This document shows positions 21,931-30,624 of a DNA stretch of 35,678 nucleotides, in pieces; position 1 is the stretch's first letter, and each line of letters begins with the position of its first letter. The notes below the pieces were generated by a model. The model was not told the origin of the DNA and searched no databases. It worked only from the letters and a program-made list of their open reading frames with translations. Location: assembly GCA_910587555.1 (NCBI GenBank), contig CAJULV010000039.1, forward strand, positions 1 to 35,678. The letters run 5' to 3'. The position numbers and the translations under genes are program-made. The DNA comes from an uncultured Acetatifactor sp. Lineage in GTDB: Bacteria > Bacillota > Clostridia > Lachnospirales > Lachnospiraceae.

Positions 21931-24801
21931 TTATACCTGCTGCAGCTGTCCCAGGCGCTGTGTCACCTGTTCCATCATCTGCGTATATTTCACAAGCTTC
22001 TCGCGCTCCTGGGCAATCTTCGCCTCAGGCGCCCTGGAGATAAACCTCTCGTTGGAAAGCATACCGTTCACCCTGGCAAGCTCTCCCTCCAGGCGCCTCT
22101 GCTCCTTCTCCAGGCGTTCTATCTCCTGTGCGATATCCACCAGGTCTGACAGGGGGATGTACAGCGTCGCCCCGGGGATTACTACGGATACGGAGTCCTT
22201 CGCAATCACCGCTTCACCCTGCATGGCGGCTTCCGCGGCTTTCATCTCCTCTTTGTCCTGCACGGCGGCTCCCACGGCTTTCATCTCCTCTTCGCCCTGT
22301 ACGGCGGCTCCCGCGGCTTCCATCTCCTCTTCGCCCTGTACGGCGGCTCCCGCGGCTTCCGTCTGTGTCTGTCCTGCAGGCTCCGCGCTTCCTCCCTGTC
22401 TGTGAATCATGGTGACTTCACTGGCGCCGGCAAGCGATGCAAAGAACAGCTTTCCTTCCGTGAAGGTATCCAGGATATCCGCCCTCTCGCTGGCCACAAA
22501 TACGGCAGTCTTCTTGCCGGGCGCCACATTCATCTCGCTGCGGACATTGCGGATGCCTCTCACAGCCTCTTTGATGACAGCAATATCCTTTTCCTCTTTT
22601 TCAAAATGCCTATCCTCGGCGTACACGGGCCAGCTGCTGACCATAATGGATTCTTCCCTGCTCTGCAGTGTGCAGAAAATTTCCTCCGTGATAAAAGGCA
22701 TATAGGGATGGAGGAGCTTTAAGGCGTCAATCAACACGGTCTTCAGCGTCCAGAGCGCCGCATTCCGGCTCTCACGCTTCGCTTCCGCGTCCTCCCCGTC
22801 CTTTGCCTGGTACAGACGGGGCTTCACCATCTCAATATACCAGTCACAGAACTCATCCCAGATAAAGTCGTACACCTTCTGTACGGCAATTCCCAGCTCG
22901 AAGTTCTCCATATTGTCAGTGGCTTCCCTGACCAGGTCGTTCAGCCTGGACAGTATCCATTTGTCCACTGGCTGAAGCCGGGAAGCCGGCACCTCTTCCA
23001 CCTCATTGCCGTCCATATTCATCATGATGAACCGGGAAGCGTTCCACACCTTATTGGCGAAATTACGGCTGTTTTCCACACGCTCGTAATAAAAGCGCAT
23101 ATCGTTTCCGGGCGCATTTCCGGTGATCAGCGTCAGCCTCAGCGCATCCGCACCGTACTGCTCGATAATCTCCAGGGGGTCGATACCGTTGCCCAGGGAT
23201 TTCGACATCTTGCGCCCCTGGCTGTCCCTGACAAGCCCGTGGAAGAGAACCGTCTTAAACGGCCGCTCACCCATGTGTTCATAGCCGGAGAAAATCATCC
23301 GGATAACCCAGAAGAAAATAATGTCATAGCCCGTCACCAGCACATCCGTGGGATAGAAATATTGCAAATCCTCTGTCCGTTCCGGCCAGCCCAGGGTCTC
23401 AAAGGGCCACAGTGCAGAGGAAAACCAGGTGTCCAGGGTATCGGGATCCTGGGTAAAATGCGCGCATCCGCACTTTGGACAGGCTGTGGGCGCCTGGGCC
23501 GCAACCACGGTCTCCCCGCACTGGTCGCAGTAGTAGGCCGGAATCCGGTGTCCCCACCACAGCTGGCGGCTGATGCACCAGTCGCGGATATTGTCCGTCC
23601 AGTTGAAATAGATCTTCTCCAGACGTTTGGGAACCAGTTCCACCTCACCGTTTTTCACCGCTTCCACCGCGGGCTTGATGAGTTCTTCCATCTTTACGAA
23701 CCACTGCTCCTTTACCAACGGTTCCACGGTTGTCTTGCAGCGGTCATGGGTGCCTACATTGTGGGAATATTCCTCGATCTTCACCAGGAGTCCCTGCCGC
23801 GAAAGCTCCTCCACAATGGCCTTTCTGGCCGCATACCGGTCCATTCCGCAGTACGCGCCGCCGTTCTCGTTGATGGTGGCGTCGTCGTTCATCACATTGA
23901 TCACCGGCAGGCCGTGACGTTTTCCCACTTCAAAGTCGTTGGGGTCATGGGCGGGGGTAATCTTCACCACGCCGGTGCCGAATTCCCTGTCCACGTAAGT
24001 ATCCGTCACCACCGGAATCACCCGGTTCATGATGGGCAGCATCACGCTCTTCCCGATCAGGTGGCTGTACCGCTCATCCTCGGGATGTATGGCAACCGCG
24101 GTATCACCCAGCATGGTTTCCGGACGGGTGGTGGCAAAGGTCAGAAACTCCGTGGTGCTGGGCGTGCCGTCATCATTCATCACCGGATACCTGATATGCC
24201 AGAGATGCCCGGCCTGCTCCTGGTATTCCACCTCCGCGTCGGAGATGGAGGTATTGCACACAGGGCACCAGTTAATCATCCTGGCACCTTTATAAATATA
24301 GCCCTTCTTATGCATCTTCACGAAGACTTCCGTAACCGCCCGGTTGCAGCCCTCGTCCATGGTAAAGCGCTCCCTGTCCCAGTCGCAGGAAGAACCCAGC
24401 TTCTTCAATTGGGAAACGATGCGGCCGCCGTATTCCTTCTTCCAGTCCCATGCACGCTCCAGAAATTTCTCACGCCCCAGGTCATGCTTGTCGATGCCCT
24501 CTTTTTTCAGCGTCTCGATAATCTTTACTTCCGTTGCAATGGATGCGTGGTCCGTACCGGGCTGCCACAGCGCATTGTAGCCCTGCATCCGCTTGAAACG
24601 GATCAGAATGTCCTGCATGGTATTGTCAAGGGCATGGCCCATGTGCAGCTGCCCTGTGATATTGGGAGGCGGAATCACGATGGTGAAAGGGGTTTTACTG
24701 TGATCCACCTCCGCGTGGAAATATTTCTTCTCCATCCATTTCTCATACAATCTGTCTTCCAGACCCCTGGGTTCGTAGGTCTTTGCCAGTTCCTTTTTCA
24801 T
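21931..24801 (-). CDS. valS: Valyl-tRNA synthetase with a tandem-repeat insert
   Basis: A 956-residue class I synthetase charging tRNA-Val. PPPNITGQLHMGHALD holds the HIGH-type motif (HMGH 53-56), GRKMSKSLGNG the KMSKS loop, NWCPVCNTSISDAEVE and CDQCGE...CPKCGC zinc sites, and TTRPETMLGDTAVA and the GTDHASIATE segment complete the core. The C-terminus is the usual tRNA-binding coiled coil. The ATG at 24801 has AAAGGAG 6 nt upstream. Residues about 815-862 are an extra segment of 13-residue repeats (EAAGAAVQGEEEM) between the anticodon-binding domain and the coiled coil. Expression is controlled by the T-box leader upstream. Confidence 0.97.
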   Translation of the reverse strand: MKKELAKTYEPRGLEDRLYEKWMEKKYFHAEVDHSKTPFTIVIPPPNITGQLHMGHALDNTMQDILIRFKRMQGYNALWQPGTDHASIATEVKIIETLKKEGIDKHDLGREKFLERAWDWKKEYGGRIVSQLKKLGSSCDWDRERFTMDEGCNRAVTEVFVKMHKKGYIYKGARMINWCPVCNTSISDAEVEYQEQAGHLWHIRYPVMNDDGTPSTTEFLTFATTRPETMLGDTAVAIHPEDERYSHLIGKSVMLPIMNRVIPVVTDTYVDREFGTGVVKITPAHDPNDFEVGKRHGLPVINVMNDDATINENGGAYCGMDRYAARKAIVEELSRQGLLVKIEEYSHNVGTHDRCKTTVEPLVKEQWFVKMEELIKPAVEAVKNGEVELVPKRLEKIYFNWTDNIRDWCISRQLWWGHRIPAYYCDQCGETVVAAQAPTACPKCGCAHFTQDPDTLDTWFSSALWPFETLGWPERTEDLQYFYPTDVLVTGYDIIFFWVIRMIFSGYEHMGERPFKTVLFHGLVRDSQGRKMSKSLGNGIDPLEIIEQYGADALRLTLITGNAPGNDMRFYYERVENSRNFANKVWNASRFIMMNMDGNEVEEVPASRLQPVDKWILSRLNDLVREATDNMENFELGIAVQKVYDFIWDEFCDWYIEMVKPRLYQAKDGEDAEAKRESRNAALWTLKTVLIDALKLLHPYMPFITEEIFCTLQSREESIMVSSWPVYAEDRHFEKEEKDIAVIKEAVRGIRNVRSEMNVAPGKKTAVFVASERADILDTFTEGKLFFASLAGASEVTMIHRQGGSAEPAGQTQTEAAGAAVQGEEEMEAAGAAVQGEEEMKAVGAAVQDKEEMKAAEAAMQGEAVIAKDSVSVVIPGATLYIPLSDLVDIAQEIERLEKEQRRLEGELARVNGMLSNERFISRAPEAKIAQEREKLVKYTQMMEQVTQRLGQLQQV
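22216..22359. repeat. 39-bp tandem repeat inside valS
   Basis: Three full units of 39 bp and a shorter fourth encode EAAGAAVQGEEEM, EAAGAAVQGEEEM, KAVGAAVQDKEEM and KAAEAAMQG. Units are almost identical at the DNA level, so the expansion is recent. The unit length is a multiple of three, so the frame is kept. Confidence 0.9.
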
Positions 24802-24966
24802 CTCTGCTCCTTTCCTGTTCCGTACCGCTTCCGTATTCCGCATGCCCTGTTCCGGCAGACACCTTCCCGGGAACTGTCAGCAGGCCCATGCGCCTTTACA
24901 GGCCACGCACTACTTGCAGGACCTTGCTCCTTAAAAAACCCGTTCCCGGTTCCATTTTCTCCGGTG

Positions 24967-25001
24967 AAAAAAACCCTCTGCCGACTCTCGTCAGCAAAGG
25001 G
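24967..25001 (-). terminator. Regulatory terminator of the valS T-box
   Basis: On the minus strand CCCTTTGCTGA (25001-24991) pairs with TCGGCAGAGGG (24984-24974), using G-U pairs, followed by seven T residues. It lies 166 bp before the valS start and competes with the antiterminator containing the T-box motif. Confidence 0.85.
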
Positions 25002-25394
25002 CGTCATAAACGCGGTACCACCTTTGTTCACAGCCGACTCCGGGAGAGCCTGCTGCCTTCAGCGACTTCTGTTAAAGTCCTATCCTGTAACGGGGATAAT
25101 TCGTGAAACCCTATCTGTTCCCGCTTTCATGCCTGCTGCCATACCGCTGCTCCCTGTATATAAGCCATGAAGTGTACGGCTGTATACCGTATCATACATG
25201 ACGGTCGCTTTGGATGACACCTCTGTCATAAAACCCGGCTTTCGGATTCCCGGCTCGGAAGCTACCTTCTGCATTCCTTCCTTCGGACAACCTCGCAGCT
25301 TCCCCGGAACGCTTCCCCGGAAACGGCTGTCCTCTCTGACAAGGGGTGACGCATACTCCTCTTCGTCGTGGCCTTTTCTGTCGGTTTTGTTTCT
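24967..25394 (-). ncRNA. T-box riboswitch leader of valS
   Basis: The conserved T-box AAGGTGGTACCGCG is at 25024-25011 on the minus strand, just before the terminator, and can pair with the uncharged tRNA 3' end through its UGGN-type bulge. Upstream are Stem I features (GAAGAGGAGTA near 25365-25355) and further hairpins such as ATGACA-GAGG-TGTCAT. Uncharged tRNA-Val should favour antitermination and raise valS expression. A GTA in GAAGGTAGCTTCC (about 25268-25256) is a possible valine specifier codon, but I could not fold Stem I well enough to confirm it. This leader explains most of the 689-bp gap between valS and the ferredoxin gene. Confidence 0.9.
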
Positions 25395-25400
25395 ATGGAT

Positions 25401-25429
25401 ACTATAGGGTATCCGGCAGGGTTTGTCAA
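25401..25429 (-). promoter_or_regulatory. Sigma-A promoter of the valS T-box transcript
   Basis: Minus-strand TTGACA (25429-25424), a 17-bp spacer and TATAGT (25406-25401), close to ideal. It begins 62 bp past the ferredoxin stop, with no clear terminator between, so reading from the polysaccharide cluster into valS is possible. Confidence 0.8.
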
Positions 25430-25490
25430 GGGGGAATTTTGCGCAGCCGGTGCAGAAATCCGAAGTGACGGTACATCTGCCCGGAGGAGT

Positions 25491-25697
25491 TCATTTTACA
25501 CGCCTAAATGGGCAAACCTTTAGACATGCATGGCATCTCACACATTTTTGCCCATCCACCTGTGGATATTCAAATCCTTCTTCATCTGCTGCCATGCTTA
25601 TTGCTCCCTTCGGACAAATGGCAAAGCAGGCCGTACAGCCACAGCATTCTTCTTTTTCCCTATACAGTATCGGCAATTCTTTCATTGTACCCACCAT
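25491..25697 (-). CDS. Two-cluster (2x 4Fe-4S) ferredoxin-like protein
   Basis: A 68-residue protein with two cysteine sets: CCGCTACFAICPKGAI and CVRCHACLKVCPF, each able to hold a 4Fe-4S cluster. DEEGFEYPQVDGQKC between them is typical of the N-terminal ferredoxin part of FrhB-type polysaccharide-locus proteins. Here it is a separate gene placed after, not fused before, the FrhB-domain gene at 25804. The ATG at 25697 has AAGGGG 8 nt upstream; a GTG at 25706 overlaps that site. It is probably the last gene of the polysaccharide cluster and should supply electrons to, or form a complex with, the FrhB-domain protein. Confidence 0.85.
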   Translation of the reverse strand: MVGTMKELPILYREKEECCGCTACFAICPKGAISMAADEEGFEYPQVDGQKCVRCHACLKVCPFRRVK

Positions 25698-25803
25698 TTT
25701 AACCACCCCTTCAATATCCCACCCTCAACTCCCCGGCAGCAACTACCTTTTCGTTTTCATTTACAATCCTCGAATATATACAACACGCCATAGTCTGTGC
25801 CAT

Positions 25804-26838
25804 TTATCCAGCCATTATGTTTACCCCCCCGAGATTCCGAAGCACCCGTTTGATGAAACCCCTTATCATATTTTTAAGCCTTTTCAGAAATGGAATCTGT
25901 CGGGAATCAATGTATTTTCTTTTCAATTCCTCAAAAGACACCGTATTCATATCCATATAAAACGTATCCCTCATTTCCGGCTTATGGACCGAAGCATATT
26001 CCGGAGTATTATGTTTAACAGCGTCTTCATATAGGACTTCTTTATATTTTATATTATGTTTTATCTTTTCAAACAGCTCCCTGCCCTGATCCGTCCTTAC
26101 TATAATCAGAGAAACGCCTTTGTCATCATTCATGTCCGGCGCAACATCGTTGATTCCCCAGAAATCTCCAATGGTTAAATCCGATAGCTTAACACTTTTT
26201 GCAGCACAGTGATAGCAGGATGGCCTTAAAGAATAATTTCTTAAAAACATCTGCATATAAGGATCTTTATTTTTTGACACGTACCTCGCTTTATATGTAT
26301 CATCAATCTCCTTCATGCCAAAGTCAGACCAGCTCCTGTCCTTACATCTGAAATTCACATTGACAAGCTTTGCACCATTTCTTCTCTCAACATATTCCAC
26401 GTATTTTTGCCATAAAGCAGGAGACGGAACCCCGTGACAGATCACATCTACTGTAAATAAGTTATGATATTCTTTCCCAAGATATCCCTTTAACCCATTA
26501 ATCTGACAGCCTGTCCCCGAAAAAAGCACTACAATATTGTCTTCCAAATCTGCCTTGACCGATTTGAAAACATTTCCCGTTTTTGCCTGCAGGTATTTTG
26601 ATCCGAAAAGCTCAGGCAGGCGGCTTATCTCACATACTCGTATGAATTCCGCACTTCTACACCCCTCTGACATGGCGACTCCATATACTACTCCTGACTG
26701 TGAAAGCGTAAACTCAGCCAGTAAATGAAATATTGCTCCCGACGAGCTTTTGGCCCTCACTTCTGCCTTCCCGGAATATCCCGCATAAACAGCCAACACA
26801 TTATTAACCGTTTTCACACTGCTCCCATTCACTGCCAT
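25804..26838 (-). CDS. FrhB-domain (F420 hydrogenase/dehydrogenase beta-like) protein
   Basis: A 344-residue protein. AEVRAKSSSGAIFHLLAE and SGVVYGVAMSE match the start of the FrhB N-terminal domain, and VVLFSGTGCQINGLKGYL, VDVICHGVPSP, RPSCYHCAAKSVKLSDLTIGDFWGI the C-terminal domain with its conserved cysteines. Family members bind flavin and iron-sulfur clusters. Homologues in surface-polysaccharide loci often stand beside pyruvyltransferases, as here, but their reaction is not well defined. It starts right where fused homologues leave the ferredoxin domain. The start is uncertain: ATG at 26838 or TTG at 26847 (AAAGGA 4 nt before). It follows the flippase by about 30 bp. Confidence 0.85.
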   Translation of the reverse strand: MAVNGSSVKTVNNVLAVYAGYSGKAEVRAKSSSGAIFHLLAEFTLSQSGVVYGVAMSEGCRSAEFIRVCEISRLPELFGSKYLQAKTGNVFKSVKADLEDNIVVLFSGTGCQINGLKGYLGKEYHNLFTVDVICHGVPSPALWQKYVEYVERRNGAKLVNVNFRCKDRSWSDFGMKEIDDTYKARYVSKNKDPYMQMFLRNYSLRPSCYHCAAKSVKLSDLTIGDFWGINDVAPDMNDDKGVSLIIVRTDQGRELFEKIKHNIKYKEVLYEDAVKHNTPEYASVHKPEMRDTFYMDMNTVSFEELKRKYIDSRQIPFLKRLKNMIRGFIKRVLRNLGGVNIMAG

Positions 26839-26871
26839 AGCCCTCAAACCATCCTTTCAAAACGCAGTCCG

Positions 26872-28380
26872 CTATTTCCTCCTTATCCTGTCCATAATAC
26901 TTTTAATCAATACCTTTTCGGAATGGTTCATTCCCAGAAACCATGCTGAAATACAAAATATAATCGTATATATGATTCCCCAAAGAAATAACTTTCCTAT
27001 ATTATCAATACTTATAAAATTTATAATGCATATCCCGAACATAATCGGAACTGCCAGTGCCGGAAAAAAAGAAATGATATTTTTCCAAAATTTTTTAATA
27101 TCTAATCCGATTTTTCGCCTATAATACCAATTCATGAAAAGGCCGTTCCCAAGCAGCAGGGAAATTGCCGTTCCCATAGCCGCGCCTATGCTCCCCATAA
27201 CCTTTATAAGCGGTATACTCAACAAAATGTTAAAGATTGCTATCAAAAAGTAAACTATCGATCTTGCCTTATGCATATTCATTGCCCTTTGTATTTCTAT
27301 GCCAAGATTCTGGATTAAAGGTATGGTTACCGGGATTATCAACCAGAGAACAATATAATATGAACTTTCATATCCGCTTCCACCCCAAATCTTCATAAAT
27401 GGCTGACCAAGAAATAGAAAGCCTGTCAGAACCAGGCTTAAAATCAGAAACTGAATTCTTCCAATTCTAATAAATAAATCTGATATTTCATGATTGCGGT
27501 TTCCCTTTGCCGCAAGCGCATTTACCCGCGGAATAAATACACTTGAAACAGATGAAGAAAGCTGCATATACATTGTATTAATCTGCCCTCCAAGACCATA
27601 TACCGCAACCGCTGCCGTCCCCAACAATCTTCCCAACAGGAATTTATCAATACTCCAGTTTATCTGATCAACTACCTGATTGAGAAAAATAAAAAAAGTA
27701 AAATGCCCTATATCCTTCAGCATCGAAAATTTAAATTTATGAAAGACAAACTTTTCATGTAATTTCCAAAAAACATACCAGATATTTGCCGTACACTTTG
27801 CCACGGTAAGACCTGTTGCTGCCACAACCATTCCAATGGAACCATAGCCCATCAAAAGTAACGGCAAGGTTAAAAACGGATTTAACAGATTTTGCAGAAC
27901 AGTCAGCAGCCTTTGAAAGAAAAATTTTTCATGTGCAGAGGTAATGCAATCAAATACACTATTCGGAAAGGTTACTGCAAGGTTAAAAACCATCAAAACC
28001 ATCAAAACCCTTGCGGTTTCGTATTCTGTTTCCGTTAAGCCCCTGCCCAGGACAGAACGTATGTTGCCAAGAAGTATGAACCCGCAGATAACCGTTATTC
28101 CTGCAATGACAAGAAAAATAACCATAAACATCCCGTTAAGCCTGCTGATCTCATCACGATTATCCTCCGATTTGAACCGGGAATAATATCTGATGTAGGA
28201 AGACGTAAATCCCAGACTCAGCAGGCCCAAGTATGAAACCACCGAATATACAAGCTGATATAAGCCATATTCGCTCTTTCCAAGGAGCCGGAGCATAATT
28301 GGCGTATAAATTAATGACGTCAATATTTTTATTGCTTCAGAAATATATGACAATAAAACGCCTGCCTTCTTTTGATTCAC
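26872..28380 (-). CDS. Wzx-like polysaccharide flippase
   Basis: A 502-residue integral membrane protein with about 12-14 hydrophobic helices, of the MOP exporter superfamily (polysaccharide transport family). The opening MNQKKAGVLLSYISEAIKILTSLIYTPIMLRLLG, then EYGLYQLVYSVVSYLGLLSLG, is characteristic. It would turn the undecaprenyl-linked repeat unit to the outer face of the membrane for polymerisation. The start is a GTG at 28380 with GGAGG 11 nt upstream. It lies between the pyruvyltransferase and FrhB-domain genes. Low-GC codon use matches the rest of the cluster. Confidence 0.93.
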   Translation of the reverse strand: MNQKKAGVLLSYISEAIKILTSLIYTPIMLRLLGKSEYGLYQLVYSVVSYLGLLSLGFTSSYIRYYSRFKSEDNRDEISRLNGMFMVIFLVIAGITVICGFILLGNIRSVLGRGLTETEYETARVLMVLMVFNLAVTFPNSVFDCITSAHEKFFFQRLLTVLQNLLNPFLTLPLLLMGYGSIGMVVAATGLTVAKCTANIWYVFWKLHEKFVFHKFKFSMLKDIGHFTFFIFLNQVVDQINWSIDKFLLGRLLGTAAVAVYGLGGQINTMYMQLSSSVSSVFIPRVNALAAKGNRNHEISDLFIRIGRIQFLILSLVLTGFLFLGQPFMKIWGGSGYESSYYIVLWLIIPVTIPLIQNLGIEIQRAMNMHKARSIVYFLIAIFNILLSIPLIKVMGSIGAAMGTAISLLLGNGLFMNWYYRRKIGLDIKKFWKNIISFFPALAVPIMFGICIINFISIDNIGKLFLWGIIYTIIFCISAWFLGMNHSEKVLIKSIMDRIRRK

Positions 28381-28407
28381 TTACTTCAATCCTCCCTGCA
28401 AAAATCG

Positions 28408-29553
28408 CTATCCTTTTGTCAAAGCCCGGGTTAACCACTCCAGCGATTCCTTCCTGCATTCCTCAATGCGATTCAGGCTCCAATCTGTTTTATCGTTTAT
28501 GGTGCATTCTTCCAGCTGTTCAGGATGAATCAAATATTCATTATGACCGATATAACTCAGCAAAGTATGGAGCCTTGTATTCATATCTCCCTTCCCGAAT
28601 TTTCTTCCGAATACCCGAAACTTTTTTTGAAAAAGAATGGAAAAAACCGATGCGTGAAAGGAATCTGTCAATACACATTCCGCGTGCAAAATCAGGTTTA
28701 AAAATTCAACAGGTCCCGCATCAATTACCGCCTCTGAAAAGCCTTCATCCCAGACATTATATTTTCCAAGTAAATAAGGAAGCGATATTAATCTCATCCC
28801 GTTTCCGGATGCAAATCTTTGCGCCGCTTTTCTTTTTTCCTCATCTATGCCTAAAAAGTAACAGAATAAATACTCATCATTTATCAGCCGGCCTTCGCCC
28901 GCTACATTTTTCCAATGAACAGGTGTAAGCAGTAAGCTGGGATCCAGTACCAACCGTATTTCTTTCTCGCCTGCTATCTGTCGTAAAAGTTCTACAGCCC
29001 CACTCTCTCTGACTGAAATCCACTCCAGCGGTTTGATATATTCCTGGTACACCTTACTTTCGCTTTTTGTTAATGTATCTCTGGCGATACTTGCCGCATA
29101 GATTACTTTACCTATGGTATCCGGTACAAAGTCCAGAAAAAAAGACGGCCTGTTAAATGCCGGATTCCATATCTGGTCACTGCCGCACACAACCGAATCA
29201 TAGCCCTGCACAACTTCTTTCAGCTCGTCATGCTTACATACTTTCGAAAATTTTATATATGTATTACAAAACTCATTAAATTTTACTTTTCTTCTGATAA
29301 TAAGATCTTCAATCTGTTTCTTTTTTCCTCTGTTTTGCCTCAGCTGTGCTAATTTTCCATAGACTTTTTCCCATGTCAGATATCGAATGTTTCTTCGGGG
29401 ACTAAAGGTCCGCAGTTCTGTATTATGTCTGTAATCAATCACCTCACAGTAATTTCCCTGTGCCTCAATGGCAAATTGCAAAGCATACTCCTGCAACATA
29501 CCGCCATAGTTGAAGTTATGAGAATCTAAACTCAGCAGCCCTATTTTCTGCAT
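28408..29553 (-). CDS. Polysaccharide pyruvyltransferase family protein
   Basis: A 381-residue protein of the CsaB/pyruvyltransferase family, which move pyruvate from phosphoenolpyruvate to a sugar as a ketal. LLSLDSHNFNYGGMLQEYALQ at the N-terminus, VVCGSDQIWNPAF in the middle and ADSFHASVFSILFQKKFRVFGRK-type residues near 290-310 (here CVLTDSFHASVFSIL) are the family pattern. The ATG at 29553 has GGAGG 6 nt upstream, and the gene overlaps the end of the GT2 gene by 13 bp. It likely pyruvylates the cluster's glycan, adding negative charge. Pairing with the FrhB-domain gene is common in such loci. Confidence 0.9.
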   Translation of the reverse strand: MQKIGLLSLDSHNFNYGGMLQEYALQFAIEAQGNYCEVIDYRHNTELRTFSPRRNIRYLTWEKVYGKLAQLRQNRGKKKQIEDLIIRRKVKFNEFCNTYIKFSKVCKHDELKEVVQGYDSVVCGSDQIWNPAFNRPSFFLDFVPDTIGKVIYAASIARDTLTKSESKVYQEYIKPLEWISVRESGAVELLRQIAGEKEIRLVLDPSLLLTPVHWKNVAGEGRLINDEYLFCYFLGIDEEKRKAAQRFASGNGMRLISLPYLLGKYNVWDEGFSEAVIDAGPVEFLNLILHAECVLTDSFHASVFSILFQKKFRVFGRKFGKGDMNTRLHTLLSYIGHNEYLIHPEQLEECTINDKTDWSLNRIEECRKESLEWLTRALTKG

Positions 29554-30605
29554 ATTTTACCTCCTGCACATTGCAGTAAATGATGCCCATACTTTATTTT
29601 AGCTATACATCTCAGTTCAAAAAATCGCCCATGTATTGCCAGCCAAATTGTGATCCTCTTCAAAATGCCATATGATTTCAGCAAATCATTTTGTTTCGAT
29701 GACAAATAATATTCGAAATAATTGCCTTTCCTCAATATTGCCTCCATTCTCTGCTTTAACTCCGATTTCTTTTCCCTATTTTCTCTGTGAAAAAAATCAT
29801 ATTTTATAAACAATATAATGTCATTTAAACGATAATTCGCATGATAAGGGATATATTCCGGATGCATGTTTAACCATGGTTCTATGGCTCTTACATAAGA
29901 GGCTATAATGTCTTGTAAATCCGGTTTATATCGATTTGTAATTGAGTTCTCATTTTTATAATAATAATATATTTTTTGGTTTACACATCCTGCCCTTTGA
30001 AATAAACCACATACTTTCAGCATATACAACATGTCTTCCCCGATTTTCACACCTTCCTCAAAAAATATCTGATTCTCCAGCAAAAACCTTCTGCAAAAAG
30101 CCTTTGCTACTGAACTGCGCAGATAAAAATGATGCGTTTCCAAGGAGGCTATTTTGCCGGAAAACACAGCTTTTATAAAAGAGCGGCGCATACGCGCATC
30201 ATGTATGCTGATATCAAACGCCGCTTTACATACTGTTCTGCCGGAATCAGGATTCTGCCCAAACATGATAAGGTCTAATTTTCTGTCAAGATACCCTTTT
30301 ACCGTTTGAACCATGTCCGCAGTCACATAGTCATCTGCATCAACAAATATAATGTACTCTCCGCAAGCCGCTTTTAACCCTGCATTTCGGGCTTTCCCAA
30401 CACCACCGTTTGCTTGATGTATCACTTTTACATAAGAATATCTCTCTGCATAATAATCGCATATTTCTCCACTCTTATCCGGCGATCCATCTTCCACAAG
30501 GATTAATTCATCTGTTCCATCCAGTTGGTTAATAATACTTTCAATACATCGTTTCAGATATCTTTCCGCATTATAAACCGGTACAATAATTGATAACAGA
30601 CCCAC
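29541..30605 (-). CDS. Family 2 glycosyltransferase
   Basis: A 354-residue GT-A fold transferase. LLSIIVPVYNAERYLKRCIES starts the nucleotide-sugar domain; LILVEDGSPD, NGGVGKARNAGL and FVDADDYV (the DXD-type metal site) follow. The C-terminal third is variable and has no membrane helix. It would add one sugar to the lipid-linked repeat unit at the inner face of the membrane. The start is GTG at 30605 with GGAGGAG 9 nt upstream. It is 20 bp after the polymerase gene and overlaps the pyruvyltransferase. The sugar is not predictable. Confidence 0.93.
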   Translation of the reverse strand: MGLLSIIVPVYNAERYLKRCIESIINQLDGTDELILVEDGSPDKSGEICDYYAERYSYVKVIHQANGGVGKARNAGLKAACGEYIIFVDADDYVTADMVQTVKGYLDRKLDLIMFGQNPDSGRTVCKAAFDISIHDARMRRSFIKAVFSGKIASLETHHFYLRSSVAKAFCRRFLLENQIFFEEGVKIGEDMLYMLKVCGLFQRAGCVNQKIYYYYKNENSITNRYKPDLQDIIASYVRAIEPWLNMHPEYIPYHANYRLNDIILFIKYDFFHRENREKKSELKQRMEAILRKGNYFEYYLSSKQNDLLKSYGILKRITIWLAIHGRFFELRCIAKIKYGHHLLQCAGGKICRK

Positions 30606-30624
30606 TTTTTATGTCTCCTCCCAT

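Noticed and set aside
23239..25170. 643-codon open frame on the plus strand opposite valS
   Set aside because: It is the antisense shadow of a well-recognised ValRS in GC-rich DNA, and it also runs across the T-box leader. The translation shows no family motifs.
25491..26838. Ferredoxin and FrhB genes as one frameshifted gene
   Set aside because: The ferredoxin would have to come first; here it is downstream of the FrhB domain and has its own ribosome site, so a frameshift cannot restore the fused protein.
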